A DNA stretch of 64,000 nt from Serpula lacrymans var. lacrymans S7.9 (lineage: Eukaryota > Basidiomycota > Agaricomycetes > Boletales > Serpulaceae): contig NW_006763294.1 of the NCBI RefSeq assembly GCF_000218685.1, positions 2,352,684 to 2,416,683 on the forward strand, read 5' to 3'. Below the pieces are notes generated by a model. It searched no databases and was not told where the DNA came from. It worked only from the letters and a program-made list of their open reading frames with translations. A program made the position numbers and the translations under genes. How positions within the stretch are numbered: the stretch's first letter is position 1; each line of letters opens with the position of its first letter. This document shows, piece after piece, positions 34,285 through 42,276 of the stretch.

Positions 34285-37200
34285 TTATATTCTTGTCCCA
34301 AGAATCTTAGCGCCGCAGTCCGTGAAGCGGTTTGTGATCCAGTCGAAAAGGCGGGGTTTTTCGGTCGTAGTAGTGAAATTTTCGTATGGACAAAATCGTA
34401 AAGCGGCAGAGGCGATGACACGTGGGGCGGCAGGGTGTTTGCGGTGGAAGGTGGCAATAAGTGAAGGGGAATTTTTCAAATGGTGATCGGGTTCCCACGT
34501 CCTTTCTGTGATTGGGTATCCCTTCCAATGGACGAAGTAATCGAGCTTAGTCCCTTTGAGTTTAGTGGGTCGAGAAGCGATGATTTCTTCGGCTTCGTAT
34601 TCAACTGCGCCATCAACTTGAATCGGCGGAGGTTTCGAGGTACGAGGTTGATTGGGGAACTCCGGCGTGTGATATGGTGATAAAAGGATTTCGTTGAATA
34701 CGGGGTGGATCGCCTTCCAGGATCTAGGGATGTCAAGGAGATAAGCGGATGGGCCGATTTTTGCCTTTACCGTAAACGGGCCAAATCGCTTGTCATCTAA
34801 CTTCTTCATCGGTCGATCGGTGGAGATATGAGTTCCTTCTAACCACACCTTATCCCCTTTGTGATATTCCCGTGCTTCCGTGCATTTTCGGTCATAGTAC
34901 TTTTTGAGGTTTTGATTAGCGAGTAATAATGATTGCCTAGTTTGCTCGTGTAGTTTTGTCATAGAGGTTGCGAAATCTTCGGCAGCCTGCGAACGTCCGG
35001 AAGGCTTCTGACCGGTCCCTTTGCGAGGGTGAGAACCATAATTTACGAAGAAGGGGGTCTGATTGGTTGCAGAGTGGAGATGATTGTTGTACGTGAATTC
35101 GGCAATGGCTAGCCAATCAGCCCAGTCGTCTTGTCGGTGATTAATGAACGTGCGTAGGTAGTGTTCTAGGTCTTGATTGATTCGTTCGGATTGCCCATCA
35201 GTTTGGGGGTGGTAACCTGTTGACAGGCCGGGTTCAATCCCAAGGGTTTGATAGAAGTCCTTGGTGAAGTTCGACATGAATTGAGGTCCTCTATCTGATA
35301 TAATTTTTTCCGGGATGCCGTGTAGTCGTATAACCGAATCTCGTAGTTGTTTGGTGTAGCCTAACGAATCAAGAGTAACGTGCGTTGGTATGAAGTGAGC
35401 CATTTTCGAGAATCTGTCAACAAAAACCTGGATAGCGTCGTATCCGTTTGACTCTGGTAACGCTCCGATGAGATCCGTTGTGATTATCTGCCAAGGACGA
35501 TCAGGGATCGGATTTGGATGGAGGGGAGCATGCGGTTTTTGACGATGCGACTTTGTTCTCTGACATATCTCGCATCCTGCGACATATTTCCTGATATCTC
35601 TCCTGAGGCTAGGCCACCAGAATGATCGGTTTACTCCTTTGTGCGTCTTTCTTTCTCCTGGGTGTCCGCTGAGGCTCGTGTCATGTTCTTCTTCGATAAT
35701 ACGTGCCCTCAACTTTGGATCTTGGGGTACATAGATTTTGTTTTTGAAGGATCCTAACGTCAATTCGTCTTCTTTCTCATTTCCTATCCAGACGATTCCG
35801 TCTCGTTTCTTCCAAACCTTTGGATCTTCTTTCAACTTCCTTACTACGTAATCGTCTAGTTTGTGCTGCGAAGCTAGCAGCTCGTCCAGGTAGTGTTCTT
35901 CCAACACGTCCTCCATAGTATAAATGTTTGCTTCCGCGAGCTGAGGTAGAAGGACCTGTCCTTCGTTGTCTCTCTCGCCTCTCGGATGGTCTACTCTTCG
36001 ACTAAGTAGGTCCGCTTTCGTGTTCGCCGAGCCTTTCACATGCTCTAGCTTGAAATTGTATCTCGCTAGTGTGTCCATCCACCTAGCTTGTCGTCTGTTT
36101 ACCTTCTGGGGGTCTCGGAAGTAGGTGAGGTTTTGATGGTCGGTGAATATAGTGAACTGGTGTTTAGCTCCCATGAGGAGGTGTCGCCATTCTTCCAACG
36201 CATGCATTACCGCTAGCATCTCTTTATCCCAGATAGCGTAATTTCTCTCTGCAGGGTTCATTGATTTTGACAGGAATGCGACCGGTCTCCATTTCCCTTC
36301 TTGCTGCTGGGATAACACTGCTCCCGTGGCGTAGTTGGAGGCGTCACATTCAACTTTGAATGGATCCTCGTCGTTAGGGAGTGCGAGTGTGGGCGAAGTG
36401 GTGATTGTCTTTTTGAGAACGTCGAACACTTGTTGTTGGTCTTCAGCCCACTCCCAGTCTACCTTTCCGGTGAGAATCGTCAGCGGTTTGGCAATCTTTC
36501 CATAGTCTCTGATGAATCGTCTGTAAAAGTTTGAAAACCCTAGGAACGACTGTAACTCCTTCTTGGTTCGTGGTATCAGCCATTCTGCAACTGCCTGTAC
36601 TTTTAGCGGGTCCATACGAATCGTATCATGGGAGATGATCATTCCCAGATATTCGACTTCTTTCTTCTCAAACTCACATTTCTCTGGCTTGAGATATAAT
36701 TGATTATCTGCGAGTATCTGAAGAACTTTGGATACGATCTTCCTGTGTTCTTCTAACGAGTCGGTGAATATCATGATGTCGTCGAGGTATACGATAACTG
36801 ATCCTTTGTTGATTAGGTCTCGGAGAAGTCGGTCCATCATTGTTTGAAAGGTGGCTGGGGAGTTCGTGAGTCCGAAGAACATAACCAGAGGTTCGAACAG
36901 TCCTCTGTTAGTTCTGAAGGCGGCCTTGTGCTCATCTCCTTCTTTGATTCGAACATTATTATATCCCCAACGGACATCCAGCTTGGTGAAGAATTTAGCT
37001 CCCTTAAGCCGGTTTATTAATTCTGAGATGAGGGGTAACGTATATCGGTTTTTGATCGTGAGAGCATTGAGTTTCCGATAGTCTTGTACCGGTCTGAGAG
37101 ATCCATCCTTTTTCTTGATAAAGAAGAACAGGGATGCGTAAGGGGATTTCGACACTCTAATCCTCCCTGTCTCTAGATTTTCTTTCAAGAATTCGTCAAG

Positions 37201-38256
37201 ATGAATCTGTTCGTCACGGTTAAGTGGATACGTTTTACAGTCTAGACCTTTGGCTTCTGGTAGGAGTTCAATTGCGTGGTCCCAGACTCGTCGTGGGGGT
37301 AGTTTGTCAAATGACGCTTTTGTGAATACTGGCTCAAAATGATGATAAAATGGGGGAACGACGTCTCTGAACGTGAGTGTTAACTTTGCTCGTTCTGATT
37401 CTTCCGCAATCTGTTGGCTTTTGGTCTGAGATACGTTGCTTTCGACGGAAATTTTGTCAATCCTGCTCTGTAAGTCTACAGCGATGACTCTATCTCCGTC
37501 TTCAGGGTGATACTCCATATCATCAGAAGGGTACGTGATGGTGTTGGTTTGCCAGTTGATGTTGGGATTCGTGCGTCGTAGCCAGTCGTGTCCTAATAAA
37601 ATTCTGGCCTCTCGCTGTCCGGTGACTAGGAAGTCCATTAATTCCGTGCGACCTGCCACAGTTAGGCGAAGTGTCACATATTCCGTTAAAGGTCCAGTGC
37701 GATTCTTGGTTCCATCAGCGTTTGAGACAATAACACGAGTTGGCAGTGGTTTTGTGGAAATGTTGTGTTGCCGAACAAAAGCTTCGTCAATGATAGAATC
37801 TGTGCATCCTGAATCTATCAAAACTGGTATGACATGCGTTTGATGATCGTCGATAGTGGATATTTGACATTGTAGTGAGAGTTTGCGTTGATGAGATGGG
37901 GGAAGGGATGCGAAGTCTTTGATCACATTCAATTGCTCTACAATATACTCTTCATCGTGTTGCTTGAGTAAATTGATTGTATCCGTTGTGATGTGTGGGT
38001 AACACTGGGGTGAGGCCCAGTTCCGAACCAATGCTTTGGCTCTTTCTTCTTTCTGGTCTTTAATTCGTCGAGCCAACCATTCCGCTGAATGTGGCTTAGC
38101 GTATTTCTCGGCACGTAGGTTTTGGGAAACATGTTTCGATTTATCAGTTACAAATACATTTTCCGAACCGTGCTTACTGGTCAGAGAGTCCGTGCTTACT
38201 CCTGACCTTCGAGAAAATCCTTCATCTTCGTCTCCTCCTGGGTTGTGGTTGCTTCT
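34285..38256 (-). CDS. pol: Pol polyprotein: protease, RT, RNase H, integrase, chromodomain (intact)
   Basis: Open from 38256, with 1,263 codons counted from the TTG at 38076, in the -1 frame relative to gag and overlapping its end by 61 nt, so expression by -1 frameshifting is likely. Residues counted from 38076: protease VLIDSGCTDSIID about 85-98; RT with SPYASLFFFIKKKDGS, FGLTNSPATFQ and YLDD about 430; RNase H ECDAS Asp 578; integrase zinc finger H798, H805, C835, C838 and catalytic D868, D928, E964 (DD35E); LDDKRFGPF linker module; chromodomain about 1158-1215 (EYEAEEIIAS, LDYFVHWKGYP, RTWEPDHHL). A short tail follows and stops just before the polypurine tract. All catalytic residues are present. 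Confidence 0.95.
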   Translation of the reverse strand, partial: RSNHNPGGDEDEGFSRRSGVSTDSLTSKHGSENVFVTDKSKHVSQNLRAEKYAKPHSAEWLARRIKDQKEERAKALVRNWASPQCYPHITTDTINLLKQHDEEYIVEQLNVIKDFASLPPSHQRKLSLQCQISTIDDHQTHVIPVLIDSGCTDSIIDEAFVRQHNISTKPLPTRVIVSNADGTKNRTGPLTEYVTLRLTVAGRTELMDFLVTGQREARILLGHDWLRRTNPNINWQTNTITYPSDDMEYHPEDGDRVIAVDLQSRIDKISVESNVSQTKSQQIAEESERAKLTLTFRDVVPPFYHHFEPVFTKASFDKLPPRRVWDHAIELLPEAKGLDCKTYPLNRDEQIHLDEFLKENLETGRIRVSKSPYASLFFFIKKKDGSLRPVQDYRKLNALTIKNRYTLPLISELINRLKGAKFFTKLDVRWGYNNVRIKEGDEHKAAFRTNRGLFEPLVMFFGLTNSPATFQTMMDRLLRDLINKGSVIVYLDDIMIFTDSLEEHRKIVSKVLQILADNQLYLKPEKCEFEKKEVEYLGMIISHDTIRMDPLKVQAVAEWLIPRTKKELQSFLGFSNFYRRFIRDYGKIAKPLTILTGKVDWEWAEDQQQVFDVLKKTITTSPTLALPNDEDPFKVECDASNYATGAVLSQQQEGKWRPVAFLSKSMNPAERNYAIWDKEMLAVMHALEEWRHLLMGAKHQFTIFTDHQNLTYFRDPQKVNRRQARWMDTLARYNFKLEHVKGSANTKADLLSRRVDHPRGERDNEGQVLLPQLAEANIYTMEDVLEEHYLDELLASQHKLDDYVVRKLKEDPKVWKKRDGIVWIGNEKEDELTLGSFKNKIYVPQDPKLRARIIEEEHDTSLSGHPGERKTHKGVNRSFWWPSLRRDIRKYVAGCEICQRTKSHRQKPHAPLHPNPIPDRPWQIITTDLIGALPESNGYDAIQVFVDRFSKMAHFIPTHVTLDSLGYTKQLRDSVIRLHGIPEKIISDRGPQFMSNFTKDFYQTLGIEPGLSTGYHPQTDGQSERINQDLEHYLRTFINHRQDDWADWLAIAEFTYNNHLHSATNQTPFFVNYGSHPRKGTGQKPSGRSQAAEDFATSMTKLHEQTRQSLLLANQNLKKYYDRKCTEAREYHKGDKVWLEGTHISTDRPMKKLDDKRFGPFTVKAKIGPSAYLLDIPRSWKAIHPVFNEILLSPYHTPEFPNQPRTSKPPPIQVDGAVEYEAEEIIASRPTKLKGTKLDYFVHWKGYPITERTWEPDHHLKNSPSLIATFHRKHPAAPRVIASAALRFCPYENFTTTTEKPRLFDWITNRFTDCGAKILGTRI

Positions 38257-39116
38257 CTAGCTGCAACTTTCTTCAGAGGGCAGTTCCTTGCGATATGACC
38301 TGGCTGGCCACATCCGTAACATAACCTGAACCGACTCTGTCGGTCTGTATCCATGGGTACACCTTGTCCGGGGAATACACCTCTCTGAGGTTGATCCTCA
38401 AACCTTCTTGCATACTGATTCGTCTGGGGTCTCGCCATCTGCTGTGGCTGCGGCTGTTGCACATGCTGGTGCGTATACGTCTGTTGTCTATAGATAGGTC
38501 GCGACGGCTGCGTGACTTCTCTCTTTCGTCTTTCGTCTAACTGAAACTCTTCTCTTCGTGCCTCCCATGCGTAGGCTTGCGTTTTCCACTCAGCAAACAT
38601 TTTTGGTAGGTTTTTCTGGATGATGACGAAATCACAGATTCGAGAGTGAAGATTCTTTTTGAGAATACGATTGATCACGTCGAAGTGAGTGGTAGCGTCA
38701 TATCCGGCTTTGTCCATGAGCGTTGTGAAATGGCTAAAGAATTCGTCGCAATGCTTATTCTCCTGCTTGTATGTCTCGATCTCGTTTACCGCCTGCGATC
38801 TTTCGTTTGGATTCCCGAATACTTGGGCTAGATCGGTTAGGACGGTCGAGAGAGTCGGCCATACGGGGGTAGTTGCGTCGAGAGCTTTGGTAAGCACGTT
38901 TTCTTTCCAGGCTTTTACTGTCGACGTTCCTTGGTCGCTGATCTTGGATAGGAGGTAAATGAGCTTCGTCTTCTCGTCTGGAAAGTAGGATGCGTAGGCG
39001 GTTAAGTACAACTGTAGTGCTTGGCGCCATGCTATGAATCGTTCCTTCTCTCCTTTGAATCCGAAGGGTTCTGCTGCGAGAGTTACTTTGCCGTGTAACT
39101 GCGTGGGGTTAGACAT
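38196..39116 (-). CDS. gag: Gag of the intact Gypsy element
   Basis: The start is taken at ATG 39116 (MSNPTQLHGKVTLAAEPFGF). The frame is open 40 codons further upstream but without an ATG; that extension is proline-rich. The capsid-like retrotransposon gag domain follows (FKGEKERFIAWRQALQLYL, FGNPNERSQAVNEIETYKQ, CDEFFSHFTTLMDKAGYD). Then a Gln-rich basic region and one CCHC zinc knuckle, CYGCGQPGHIARNC, near the end. About 306 residues. The stop TAA at 38196 lies inside the overlap with the pol frame. Gag forms the particle shell; the knuckle binds RNA. Confidence 0.93.
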   Translation of the reverse strand: MSNPTQLHGKVTLAAEPFGFKGEKERFIAWRQALQLYLTAYASYFPDEKTKLIYLLSKISDQGTSTVKAWKENVLTKALDATTPVWPTLSTVLTDLAQVFGNPNERSQAVNEIETYKQENKHCDEFFSHFTTLMDKAGYDATTHFDVINRILKKNLHSRICDFVIIQKNLPKMFAEWKTQAYAWEARREEFQLDERRKREVTQPSRPIYRQQTYTHQHVQQPQPQQMARPQTNQYARRFEDQPQRGVFPGQGVPMDTDRQSRFRLCYGCGQPGHIARNCPLKKVAAREATTTQEETKMKDFLEGQE

Positions 39117-39261
39117 GGATGAGGGTTTTGGAGGAATTGGAGGTGGAGGTGGGCGTGTAGGTGGTAGTGGTAGGGTTTGTCTGGGTGGAGTCTCCGGTTC
39201 TATGGACGGTCTTGGGTTTCGATATTCGGAAAACACTTTGAAGGATTGAAACGAGGTTTAT

Positions 39262-40416
39262 TTAGTTCGAATCGTAATCAAACTCGTCACTCCAATCGTT
39301 AGAAGTAAATCCAAAAATATTCTCTTCTTCTTCCAAATCTCTTTCTACCTGTGAGCTAGTGGTAGAATTACTGTCCAAGTTCGAGGCTGCTTCTTCTGGT
39401 GAGGGGGTTCTTTCTATAAGAACATTTCCTTGGATCAACGAGGAGACGGGAGGAATATAAGAGAAATTTCCGTGGGTCAGATGGTACCCTGGTTTATACT
39501 GCGAGTAGACTCTGTTGTTTTCTCGAATAAGCACTCCCCAGAACTCGGTGTCGATCTCGGTAACTATGAAACGATCTGTGGGGTGGCGGATAACTAAATC
39601 AAAAACTTCTTTCCCGTAGTTTTGGTATTCTCTGAACAATCGACAGACGTTCCTGATCTGTCTTTGTTCCCTTTCCCAATTCCTTCCTTCGAGGATTTCG
39701 TGTCCAATTTTAAACACTAGTCTGCGAAATTGCGATATACAGGCTACTATCCTTCGTATTGCGTCGCGGCAGAAAGGGGTGACAACTAATACGTGGACTC
39801 CTGTCTTAAGATAATCTCGTGGGTTGAAGGCGTCATTCTGTTCGGGAGTGAGAGGGACGTCGAAGAAGAATGGTATTTCCCGATAGAACTTGATGAGATC
39901 GGTTTCGTAAATTCCAATTCTTGTGAAAAGAAGTTCAAGAGGGGTAGGATTGAATGACGCTGTAACGTATACGTCGATTTTGGATGGTTCAAGATAGGGC
40001 ATAAGGAATTCTAGGTAGGGTGCGGAGTAGGGTCGTCGGTGGATGATGATTCCGCAGGGAAGTAGGTAGTGGATTTCTCTCCCGTCCTGTTCTGGTGAGA
40101 ACGCAAGTTGGGGAGTTTCGACGTAGTTCGGGAGGTGATAGATGCGTGGGGAGATTCCGTCGGATAGTATGAGAAGAGCTGTTTTATGTTCTGCCGCTCG
40201 TCGTCTGAGGGCTCGTCTTTCTTCACTGTCGTTCCGACGAGGGGGTTCTAGAATTCTCTGTTCGTAGACTTCGATCGATAGGTGCTCTAGGTGTATTGAA
40301 TTGAACCTGAACAATTCTCTGGACGCTTGATTGGATTCCCAAAAGCAGGTTTGAGCAGCTGCTGATGCGTACTCGAGTAAGCGCGACGTATTGACGGAGC
40401 TGGGAGATTTCAAATG
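39262..40416 (-). CDS. Extra leader ORF 0b of the intact Gypsy element (unknown function)
   Basis: The open frame runs from just after a TAG at 40419 to a stop at 39262, about 384 codons, between the 5' LTR and gag. I do not recognise the protein. It has a mixed alpha/beta look with hydrophobic segments (REIHYLLPCGIIIHRR, SAPYLEFLMPYLEPSKIDVY, HVLVVTPFCRDAIRRIVA), an Arg-rich stretch (EERRALRRRAAEHK) and an acidic tail (LEEEENIF, DEFDYDSN). No zinc knuckle, protease or transmembrane signature. The first ATG on the strand is at 40002, inside this frame, and would give 247 residues; upstream codons need a non-AUG start, splicing or a shift from ORF 0a. Start coordinates are therefore tentative. 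Confidence 0.55.
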   Translation of the reverse strand, partial: HLKSPSSVNTSRLLEYASAAAQTCFWESNQASRELFRFNSIHLEHLSIEVYEQRILEPPRRNDSEERRALRRRAAEHKTALLILSDGISPRIYHLPNYVETPQLAFSPEQDGREIHYLLPCGIIIHRRPYSAPYLEFLMPYLEPSKIDVYVTASFNPTPLELLFTRIGIYETDLIKFYREIPFFFDVPLTPEQNDAFNPRDYLKTGVHVLVVTPFCRDAIRRIVACISQFRRLVFKIGHEILEGRNWEREQRQIRNVCRLFREYQNYGKEVFDLVIRHPTDRFIVTEIDTEFWGVLIRENNRVYSQYKPGYHLTHGNFSYIPPVSSLIQGNVLIERTPSPEEAASNLDSNSTTSSQVERDLEEEENIFGFTSNDWSDEFDYDSN

Positions 40417-40678
40417 CTAAATCGTCGACGGCTAGAACTAGTCCTTCTAGTTCAGAGATGGGGGAAGAGGTGGCTGATGAGTCTTCGTAGTACTCAGTTT
40501 CTGTGTCGCTGTGGGCAGGCTGGGGGTCCGTGGCAGCGTCGACAGGTACTGCAACGTGGAGGTCTCGGTTGTTGAGGGCGCGATGGAATTCCTCGAGTGA
40601 ACGTCGTTCTTCGTCCGTTACTAGGCTCTCTCTGATGTTTGACAGTTTGACGATTGTAGAAGTGATCAAAGACGACAG
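40223..40678 (-). CDS. Extra leader ORF 0a of the intact Gypsy element (unknown function, no ATG)
   Basis: Open for about 151 codons from a CTG directly after a TAG, with no ATG in any codon; possible near-cognate starts are CTG at 40678 and TTG at 40669. The predicted peptide is acidic and Ser/Thr-rich in the middle (DTETEYYEDSSATSS) and has heptad-like helices (ELEGLVLAVDDLAFEISQLR). It overlaps ORF 0b by about 190 nt; a +1 shift would fuse the two. It may equally be the 5' part of one ORF disrupted in this copy, or non-coding leader kept free of ATG. Confidence 0.4.
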   Translation of the reverse strand: MSSLITSTIVKLSNIRESLVTDEERRSLEEFHRALNNRDLHVAVPVDAATDPQPAHSDTETEYYEDSSATSSPISELEGLVLAVDDLAFEISQLRQYVALTRVRISSCSNLLLGIQSSVQRIVQVQFNTPRAPIDRSLRTENSRTPSSERQ

Positions 40679-40898
40679 CTAGGGTGAGGACTTGAGCTAG
40701 AACAAGTAGGGGTATTACTTCGAGGTGGGTAGGAATGTTGGAGAGGACAACTAGCTAGCTTAGCTAGAAGGCAAGTGGTTGTTTTGGATGGGTAGGAGGA
40801 CGGTGAATGACAACACGTCCGAGGGATGAAGGAAAAAGTGGGTTTAGGGCTATAATGGGTTCAAGCGAGATGGTACGCTGTGAACGGATTGTAGAGTG

Positions 40899-40909
40899 AG
40901 CTTTCTATT
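40899..40909 (-). other. Self-primer binding site (Tf1/sushi type)
   Basis: One base inside the 5' LTR end, the element strand reads AATAGAAAGCT. This is the exact reverse complement of the 11 bases AGCTTTCTATT that begin the predicted transcript in the LTR (41094-41084). No tRNA 3'-end complement (TGG...) is present there. This arrangement is that of Tf1-like elements, where the 5' end of the mRNA folds back as primer for reverse transcription. Confidence 0.8.
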
Positions 40910-40910
40910 T

Positions 40911-41606
40911 TGTGAGGCAACGATAAACTATAACAAAAACTAAACCTATCTCCTTCTGCACTTGCAGGGAGTAAGGGTCCAATGAGCTTGAGGTCGACAG
41001 ACGCTAGTAAATATAGCGAGTAGAGGACTTTGAGAGGTAAGCTTCAAAGGTTCTTGTTGAGGAGTAAAGCGGGTAAATTCAGTAATAGAAAGCTAAGGAG
41101 CTATACATGAATAAGTACGGCTTTATATAGGGAACTGTCCGTTCCTCAGACCGAAAAGAGAATATACGAAAAGTGGTCTGAGGGATTAATCAACCAATAA
41201 GAAAAAGGGGAGGTAACTATCGTACGACTTCTGACTTGATTAATCAGCAGGTGAGAGACTTGTACTAATAATAGAAGATTGTCACGCGTGGTCAGGAACC
41301 GTATCCTCATGATGAGGTACAATTCTAGATAAGGCGTTATTAGTATTACCAGGCTTTATTGGGGCTTGGAGCTGGTTGGCGAGATGCCTACTACCAGTCC
41401 CTACCCAGTATGCTGGTTAGCTGGGAGCGATGCCCAGTCTCTGATCTGTGATATAAAGTGGTAGCGATGGTTAAGAAAGCCTGTGAGGGCTATGAGAAGT
41501 AAGACGGCAAAGGATACCTCTAGCCCTAGAGCCAGAGGTGTAACGGGAAAAGCGTTCGAGAACCAAGACATAACGAAGATAGGAAAATAATAAAACGGTC
41601 CTTACA
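40911..41606 (-). repeat. 5' LTR of the intact Gypsy element
   Basis: 696 bp, TGTAAGGACC...GCCTCACA on the element strand, flanked outside by the target duplication acttc (41607-41611). It contains the promoter (TATA near 41125) and the start of the transcript with the self-primer. Confidence 0.95.
41084..41130 (-). promoter_or_regulatory. Core promoter and predicted transcription start of the intact Gypsy element
   Basis: The TATA box CTATATAAAG lies at 41130-41121 on the minus strand. About 35 bases downstream of it is AGCTTTCTATT (41094-41084), whose complement is the primer binding site. Because Tf1-type priming uses the extreme 5' end of the mRNA, the pairing itself predicts the start at 41094. 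The only ATG nearby (41107-41105) falls between TATA and start, that is, outside the transcript. Confidence 0.75.
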
Positions 41607-41611
41607 ACTTC

Positions 41612-42276
41612 TCTAGTTCTCTTTTTGTGTGTCCAGGCACTTAGAATCCCAATGGATCTTTCTTCCTTTTGGTCTCTAAGCCTGTCTACTACCCACTCTG
41701 GGGTCCAGACTTCTTTTCTTTCTAGGTTTTGTTTTAGAGGGGTTCCTGACCTTTCTTCTACAGTCTCTGCTGCATTTTTCTCCGTAGAGTTCGCCGCATC
41801 GGGTGTAGGAATCTCAGCATCTGCCGTCAGCGCTGCGCTTTTTAGTGATTTGCCCGCCATCGAAACTGCGGATGTCTCGTCACTATGCGCCGCTTCTGCT
41901 GCAGTTGTGCTTTTCTTTTTTGCATCTTTTTCGTTTCTTATTTCTTTCTTTGTCTGTGGATTTTGTATAATTTTATTGTCAATGCTATCTGGTAAATTAC
42001 ATGTTTCCACAGACAAAGGGAGAAATCGATTCAAAATGTCGTTTTGGGGCGCAGCCGGTTGATGCGGTACCGCTGGCCTCTTTAAAAACCCGCTAGGAGT
42101 TTCTCTCTTTCCTCTTTTGTCATTTTTTCTAAGAATTCTCGGACATTGAATTGGGGCTTCTTTGTTTGTGCATTTTTGCATTCAAAGCTCCTACGTCCTT
42201 TCTCTCTGCACCGGTAACATCATCCCTCAGTGCGGAACTTTGCCTTATCCACTTCCATCCTTTCTCCGCTACCCGT
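41612..42276 (-). pseudogene. C-terminal part of the old chromovirus gag
   Basis: Continuation of gag beyond the solo LTR insertion. A degenerate zinc knuckle lies just past the insertion (CYRCREKG with Arg where His is expected) after an in-frame TGA. Then comes an Ala/Lys/Glu-rich linker and WVVDRLRDQKEERS near the end, similar in type to the start of the intact element's pol (RRIKDQKEERAKAL). It then runs into the right end of the intact Gypsy insertion at 41606. Confidence 0.75.

Larger units (their letters stand above)
33576..41606 (-). mobile_element. Intact, young Ty3/Gypsy chromovirus (8,031 bp)
   Basis: Two 696-bp LTRs (33576-34271; 40911-41606) differ at about six positions by eye. 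Exact 5-bp target duplications acttc lie at 33571-33575 and 41607-41611. The element carries a self-primer binding site next to the 5' LTR, a polypurine tract next to the 3' LTR, an uninterrupted gag and an uninterrupted 1,263-codon pol in the -1 frame. Unusually, about 1.7 kb with two extra open frames lies between the 5' LTR and gag. It sits inside the gag/protease junction of the old chromovirus. Low LTR divergence and intact frames suggest recent, possibly current, activity. Confidence 0.95.
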
